From contig OY987239.1 of assembly GCA_963920705.1 (NCBI GenBank), positions 6,687,871 through 6,751,870 on the forward strand: a stretch of 64,000 nt of DNA. The letters are read 5' to 3'. Positions 58,880 to 64,000 of this stretch are shown piece after piece (positions within the stretch are counted from its first letter, which is position 1; each line of letters opens with the position of its first letter). The notes below the pieces were generated by a model. It was not told the origin of the DNA and did not search any database. It saw only the letters and a program-made list of their open reading frames with translations. A program made the position numbers and the translations under genes. The DNA comes from Odiellus spinosus (Eukaryota > Arthropoda > Arachnida > Opiliones > Phalangiidae).

Positions 58880-59320
58880 TTTGACTTTCTATATTATGTA
58901 CTTTTACTAGAAATACCGCGCGAAAGCGACCTTATCACTGGTGTCAGAATTACGCGCGAGAATCAACCTTATGCTCTAACAATAGCGAGAACAAGCGACC
59001 ATAGTGATGACGTATTATTGCGGGGAATTTTTATTTTAAAAATTTAGAGAATGGCAATTATAAAGTATTTTTACTGTCGCGGTAATTAAGGTCGTATCTT
59101 CTCCGGGTCTTTTCCTAGAGTGTTAAAGCTGTGATCAGCGAATAGCCCCATTATTAATCTACAAAACGAGCTCTTCCATGTTTAAATAGATCAAACCAAA
59201 GTTAAGTTATACATTTTTAAATGAAAGTGTTCAGAAATAGAAGCGTTCGGATTTAGGAGGAAAATGGGAATTATAAAATTTGTATTTTTACTGTCGCGGT
59301 AATTTTGTTCTACTGTAGAG
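58880..59320. repeat. R4-family element
   Basis: From GTACTTTTACTAGAAATACC to GTCGCGGTAATTTTGTTCTA. 59320-59750 shows no recognisable gene. Confidence 0.65.
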
Positions 59321-59754
59321 ATTCTTTTCTTGGGATTGATTCTAACTCTACAAAGGTTATTGAAAATATATATATAGCCCGGGTACCCGCTATGGTTTCA
59401 CTATTGGGACCTGCGGGGCTAGAGAAATTAAAGGTCTATTGTCTAAGGGATGTGAATGTTAATGAAATAATTGATTTAGGGTTGCCAAAGTAATAATAAG
59501 GTTTAATTAAAAAGGTAACTTAACTATACAAATAAAGATGGTAAAGAAATATTTTTGGCCATCTCCCATCCAATTGTTCCGAACGCCTGCGTTATCACAA
59601 CGGGATGGAAAACACCCAGCTGGATTTCTTGAACAGTATAGGCTTAGTAAAAGCATAAACGTGGAAATTTAGTATAAAATATAATTATTATAAATGAGTT
59701 AAATAGATAAATTTAAAATTTAGAAAACACCCAAATTCCACGTTACACTACGAC

Positions 59755-60229
59755 CACTGCCTTCTGTAATACTAGGCCACGAAATGCCAACTACAACCTT
59801 TTTTTCTTGTCATTTTTAATTTGCAATTTGTCCGAGATAGATGTCACTTCCCTGATGTATGAATAGCCAATCGCGAGTCTCGCGTCACCAAGAGCCAATT
59901 AGATAAGGCTCTATCGAAGTAAGATCGTAGAACTCCTAGCGACATCTAGGTGATAAGGTAGAGATCTTGATTTAAATTTACGATTTGATTTAGAACTTGC
60001 TTTTAATGTAAATATTTAAAAATCAGTTTAATTATTAAAATTATATCCTAATTAATTTATTCTTCATTATTAACCTAAAATTCGTATCTATTTTTTAATT
60101 TTGGGCCTACATTTGAGTTTCCCGCTTTTTTTTAACCTCAAGGAAGCGACGTCTAACGATATTTTTGAAATCGGTAACGCCAACCCCTTGCTTTTCCTAA
60201 GGATAGGCCTAGTATTAGAGAAGGCAGTG
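59755..60229. mobile_element. R7-family MITE, full length, exact 7-bp duplication
   Basis: 475 bp. CTACGAC at 59748-59754 and 60230-60236. The ends CACTGCCTTCTGTAATACTA and its near-complement are the best reference for the family. Confidence 0.88.
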
Positions 60230-60612
60230 CTACGACATATGTATATATATTTTGAATCGTTTTTTAACGATCTTGTCGAAAATTCTACTCAATTTATAAA
60301 AACCCGTGACAGTCTCACTTTAAGTTATTTGAATTTCGAAGTTTTTTGAAAATTGGGGACGTCTGTCTATCCCTATTATAGTTCCTTCGTGCAACTACGG
60401 AGCTCTAGGAAACTGTATGGGGATTGGGGAAAAAGGCCACTAATAGGTACTTAGACCCGTTTTGAGTTATATTTCATCTTTTCGTGTTGTGAATAATGCG
60501 TATCAAGAGCCAATGGACACGCACGTACTTGGGTGATTACATTTTTCAGACTTATGCTGTTTTCTTTCTTCAATTTTTGCATCTCGCTTTATCGCCGTGA
60601 TATGAATTATAT

Positions 60613-60945
60613 CACTGCCTTCTGTAATACTAGGCCACGAAATGCCAACAACAACTTTTTTTTTCTTGACATTTTTAATTTGCAATTTGTTCGAGATAGA
60701 TGTCACTTCCCTGATGTATGAATAGCCAATCGCGAGTCTCGCGTCGCCAAGAGCCAATTAGATAAGGCTCTATCGAAGTAAGATCGTAGAACTCCTAGCG
60801 ACATCTAGGTGATAACGTAGAGATCTTGATTTAAATTTACGATTTGATTTAGAACTTGCTTTTAATGTAAATATTTAAAAATCACTGTTTAATTATTTAA
60901 ATTAAATCCTAATTAATTTATTCTCCATTATTAACCTATCAAACT
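60613..60945. mobile_element. R7-family MITE truncated on the right
   Basis: Starts CACTGCCTTCTGTAATACTA and follows the 59755 copy closely, then breaks at CATTATTAACCTA into R4 sequence. Confidence 0.75.
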
Positions 60946-60959
60946 ACAGGTTAAACTAC

Positions 60960-61440
60960 AAATGGAAATTGAGTAGCATTTTCGGAAAGGTCGTTAAAAA
61001 ACGATTCAAAAAATATATATATATCACAGAATAAAATTTACCGCGACAGTAAAAATACATATTTCATAATCGCCATTTTCGCAATTTTTAAAATAAAAAT
61101 TTCCCGCAATACTTAAGGTCATATCTTTTACGGCTATTTTCCTAGAGTGTTGAAGTTACGTTCCGCTAATAGTTCCATTCTTAATCTACAAAATGAGCTC
61201 ATCCATCTTAAAATAGACCCAACCAAAGTTAAGTTTTACATTTTTGAATGAAAGTGTTCAGAAATAGAAGCGTTCAGATTTAGGAGGAAAATGGGATTAT
61301 AAAATTTGTATTTTTACTGTCTGGGTAATTTTGTTCTATGACATATGTATATATATTTTGAATCGCTTTTTAACGATCTTTCCGAAAATGCTACTCATTT
61401 TCCATTTTAGAGTTCATGAAAAATTCGTGGCAGCCCCGCT
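60960..61440. repeat. R4-family element
   Basis: Runs through AAACTACAAATGGAAATTGA, TACCGCGACAGTAAAAATAC and AGGAGGAAAATGGGATTATA. It ends CGTGGCAGCCCCGCTTTAAA. Confidence 0.65.
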
Positions 61441-61511
61441 TTAAAACGTGGATACTTAAAAACAAGGAAGCTTTCCCAGCTTTCATTTGAACTATTTACG
61501 AGTTTTCAGCT

Positions 61512-61655
61512 ATGATCAAGGCTCTTTATTACGAATGTTTGCCTCAGGAAAATTCCGAAACGTTTCCCATTAGGGTCTTTGTTCAAATTCTCGAAATCCT
61601 TTTGGCGTTGGGAATGTTTCTATTATTTAGTGGAACCATTGTTGTTTTTAAATAG
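61512..61655 (+). CDS. Short open frame with one hydrophobic segment
   Basis: 47 codons beginning MIKALYYECLPQENSETFPI, then a hydrophobic stretch VQILEILLALGMFLLFSGTI near the end, then VVFK and TAG. It lies in the only non-repetitive piece between R4 and the terminal satellite (61440-61930). Not recognised; could be chance. Confidence 0.2.
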   Translation: MIKALYYECLPQENSETFPIRVFVQILEILLALGMFLLFSGTIVVFK

Positions 61656-61934
61656 TTTGGTCAAAGTATTTCTAGGTTACGCTATTGTTATTTTATTTAT
61701 TGTCAACATTGCGGTTCCGTGAACTGTTTTGCGAAATGTTATTTTATGTTGAAAGGAATTTGAGTATGAAGTGTTGAAAGAATGGTTGCTTGTATTTTTG
61801 CTTCTGGTTACGAAGAACTCTGTTAGGAAGATTTCGAAGACTAAATAGAGAAAGGACAGGCTGATAAATCTTGCTAGAAAATAACTGCAAATATATTTCT
61901 TCTAGTGTAAGACGCAAAACATTATTTACAAAGG

Positions 61935-64000
61935 GTAACTTGACCTGTATCTTTTGGTTAACTTCGAGTACCCATACCTCTTGGTTAACTTCGAGATCTG
62001 TACGTACCTCTCGATCAACTTCGAGACCTGTACGTACCTCTCGATCAACTTCGAGACCTGTACGTACCTCTCGATCAACTTCGAGACCTGCACGTACCTC
62101 TCGATCAACTTCGAGACCTGTACGTATCTCTCTCGATCAACTTCGAGACATGTACGTATCTCTCTCGATCAACTTCGAGACCTGTACGTATCTCTCTCGA
62201 TCAACTTCGAGACCTGTACGTATCTCTCTCGATCAACTTCGAGCCCTGTACGTATCTCTCTCGATCAACTTCGAGCCCTGTACGTATCTCTCTCGATCAA
62301 CTTCGAGCCCTGTACGTATCTCTCTCGATCAACTTCGAGCCCTGTACGTATCTCTCTCGATCAACTTCGAGCCCTGTACGTATCTCTCTCGATCAACTTC
62401 GAGCCCTGTACGTATCTCTCTCGATCAACTTCGAGCCCTGTACGTATCTCTCTCGATCAACTTCGAGCCCTGTACGTATCTCTCTCGATCAACTTCGAGC
62501 CCTGTACGTATCTCTCTCGATCAACTTCGAGCCCTGTACGTATCTCTCTCGATCAACTTCGAGCCCTGTACGTATCTCTCTCGATCAACTTCGAGCCCTG
62601 TACGTATCTCTCTCGATCAACTTCGAGCCCTGTACGTATCTCTCTCGATCAACTTCGAGCCCTGTACGTATCTCTCTCGATCAACTTCGAGCCCTGTACG
62701 TATCTCTCTCGATCAACTTCGAGTACCCGTATCTCTCTATCAACTTCGAGTACCCGTATCTCTCGATCAACTTCGAGTACCCGTATCTCTCTCTATCAAC
62801 TTCGAGTACCCGTATCTCTCTCTATCAACTTCGAGTACCCGTATCTCTCTCTATCAACTTCGAGTACCCGTATCTCTCTCTATCAACTTCGAGTACCCGT
62901 ATCTCTCTATCAACTTCGAGTACCCGTATCTCTCTCGATCAACTTCGAGTACCCGTATCTCTCTCGATCAACTTCGAGACCGGTACATATCTCTCGATCA
63001 ACTTCGAGACCGGTACATATCTCTCGATCAACTTCGAGACCGGTACATATCTCTCGATCAACTTCGAGACCGGTACAAATCTCTCGATCAACTTCGAGAC
63101 CGGTACATATTTCTCTCGATCAACTTCGAGACCGGTACATATTTCTCTCGATCAACTTCGAGACCGGTACATATTTCTCTCGATCAACTTCGAGACCTGT
63201 ACGTATTTCTCTCGATCAACTTCGAGACCTGTACGTATTTCTCTCGATCAACTTCGAGCCCTGTACGTATCTCTCTCGATCAATTTCGAGCCCTGTACGT
63301 ATCTCTCGATCAACTTCGAGTACCCGTATCTCTCTATCAACTTCGAGTACCCGTATCTCTCTATCAACTTCGAGTACCCGTATCTCTCTATCAACTTCGA
63401 GTACCCGTATCTCTCTATCAACTTCGAGTACCCGTATCTCTCGATCAACTTCGAGTACCCGTATCTCTCGATCAACTTCGAGTACCCGTATCTCTCGATC
63501 AACTTCGAGTACCCGTATCTCTCGATCAACTTCGAGTATCCGTATCTCTCTCTATCAACTTCGAGTACCCGTATCTCTCTCTATCAACTTCGAGTACCCG
63601 TATCTCTCTCTATCAACTTCGAGTACCCGTATCTCTCTCTATCAACTTCGAGTACCCGTATCTCTCTCGATCAACTTCGAGACCGGTACATATCTCTCGA
63701 TCAACTTCGAGACCGGTACATATCTCTCGATCAACTTCGAGACCGGTACATATCTCTCGATCAACTTCGAGACCGGTACAAATCTCTCGATCAACTTCGA
63801 GACCGGTACATATTTCTCTCGATCAACTTCGAGACCTGTACGTATTTCTCTCGATCAACTTCGAGACCTGTACGTATTTCTCTCGATCAACTTCGAGACC
63901 TGTACGTATTTCTCTCGATCAACTACGAGACCTGCACGTATCTCTCTCGATCAACTACGAGACCTGTACGTATCTCTCTCGATCAACTTCGAGACCGGTA
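61935..64000. repeat. About 32-bp satellite with higher-order structure, runs off the window
   Basis: Core CTCGATCAACTTCGAG (CTCGA and TCGAG are inverted) is followed by a variable linker: ACCTGTACGTAT, CCCTGTACGTATCT, TACCCGTATCT or ACCGGTACATAT. Unit lengths are 25 to 32 bp. Variant blocks from about 62715-63240 recur in the same order from about 63310-63930, about 703 bp apart. Minus-strand frames repeating LIERYGYSK come from the array and are not genes. Confidence 0.95.

Noticed and set aside
59305..59493. 62-codon plus frame ending NEIIDLGLPK
   Set aside because: Begins inside an R4 repeat and has no recognisable domain; likely chance.
61926..63529. Minus-strand frames repeating LIERYGYSK or LIERYVQ(V)SK
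   Set aside because: Products of the roughly 25-32-bp satellite; they end wherever unit length changes.

Overview
This is an AT-rich eukaryotic window, most likely from an arthropod and probably an insect. The signs are spliceosomal genes with GT/AG introns, long repeat-filled introns, short blocks of the arthropod telomere motif (TTAGG/CCTAA) and very dense small DNA transposons. No bacterial feature (operon, ribosome-binding site, CRISPR) is present. Species cannot be named from the sequence.

Genes. (1) On the minus strand, 1-12380 holds two tandem genes for a cell-surface receptor. Its ectodomain is like that of receptor tyrosine phosphatases: fibronectin type III (FN3) domains, then a juxtamembrane domain with a furin-like site. 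The right-hand gene (12380 down to 6937) can be read completely as 11 phase-compatible exons, 691 residues. It has a signal peptide, four FN3 domains, the juxtamembrane domain, one membrane helix and a 78-residue tail. The tail has no phosphatase domain but carries an ITIM-like tyrosine motif. The left-hand gene (5440 down to 1, cut by the window edge) has a duplicated first FN3 exon and a duplicated FN3-juxtamembrane cassette. A third, relic copy of two exons lies at 13735-13945. (2) On the plus strand, seven exons between 14436 and 45727 encode a divergent nicotinic acetylcholine receptor subunit, complete except for the signal-peptide exon. It keeps the Cys-loop and the adjacent cysteine pair but has lost most ligand-box aromatics. 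Its last intron is 15.7 kb and contains a 3.9-kb satellite.

Repeats. Everything else is repetitive or unrecognised. I name the recurring families R1-R9 here. R1 has TTAA target sites. R2 has GAGCTCGGAAT ends. R3, R5 and R7 are three CA...TG foldback families with 7-bp target duplications. R4 is a CACGG/ACGTCAT repeat. R6 is rich in AATCGATT. R8 has AAAAGTAA ends. R9 has GCCTCGTTCA ends. Nested insertions give relative ages. There is also a 1.3-kb hAT element with an 8-bp duplication and a transposase remnant, a SINE with a 14-bp duplication, and a 0.7-kb element containing a 416-bp palindrome.

Satellites. There are four large tandem arrays: 27 bp (29893-33745), 31 bp (48290-49250), 30 bp (56467-58370) and about 32 bp with higher-order structure (61935 to the window end). 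Each 30-bp unit contains four contiguous alternating nGAAn/nTTCn pentamers, which is a perfect heat-shock element. No protein-coding gene can be supported with confidence to the right of 45727.
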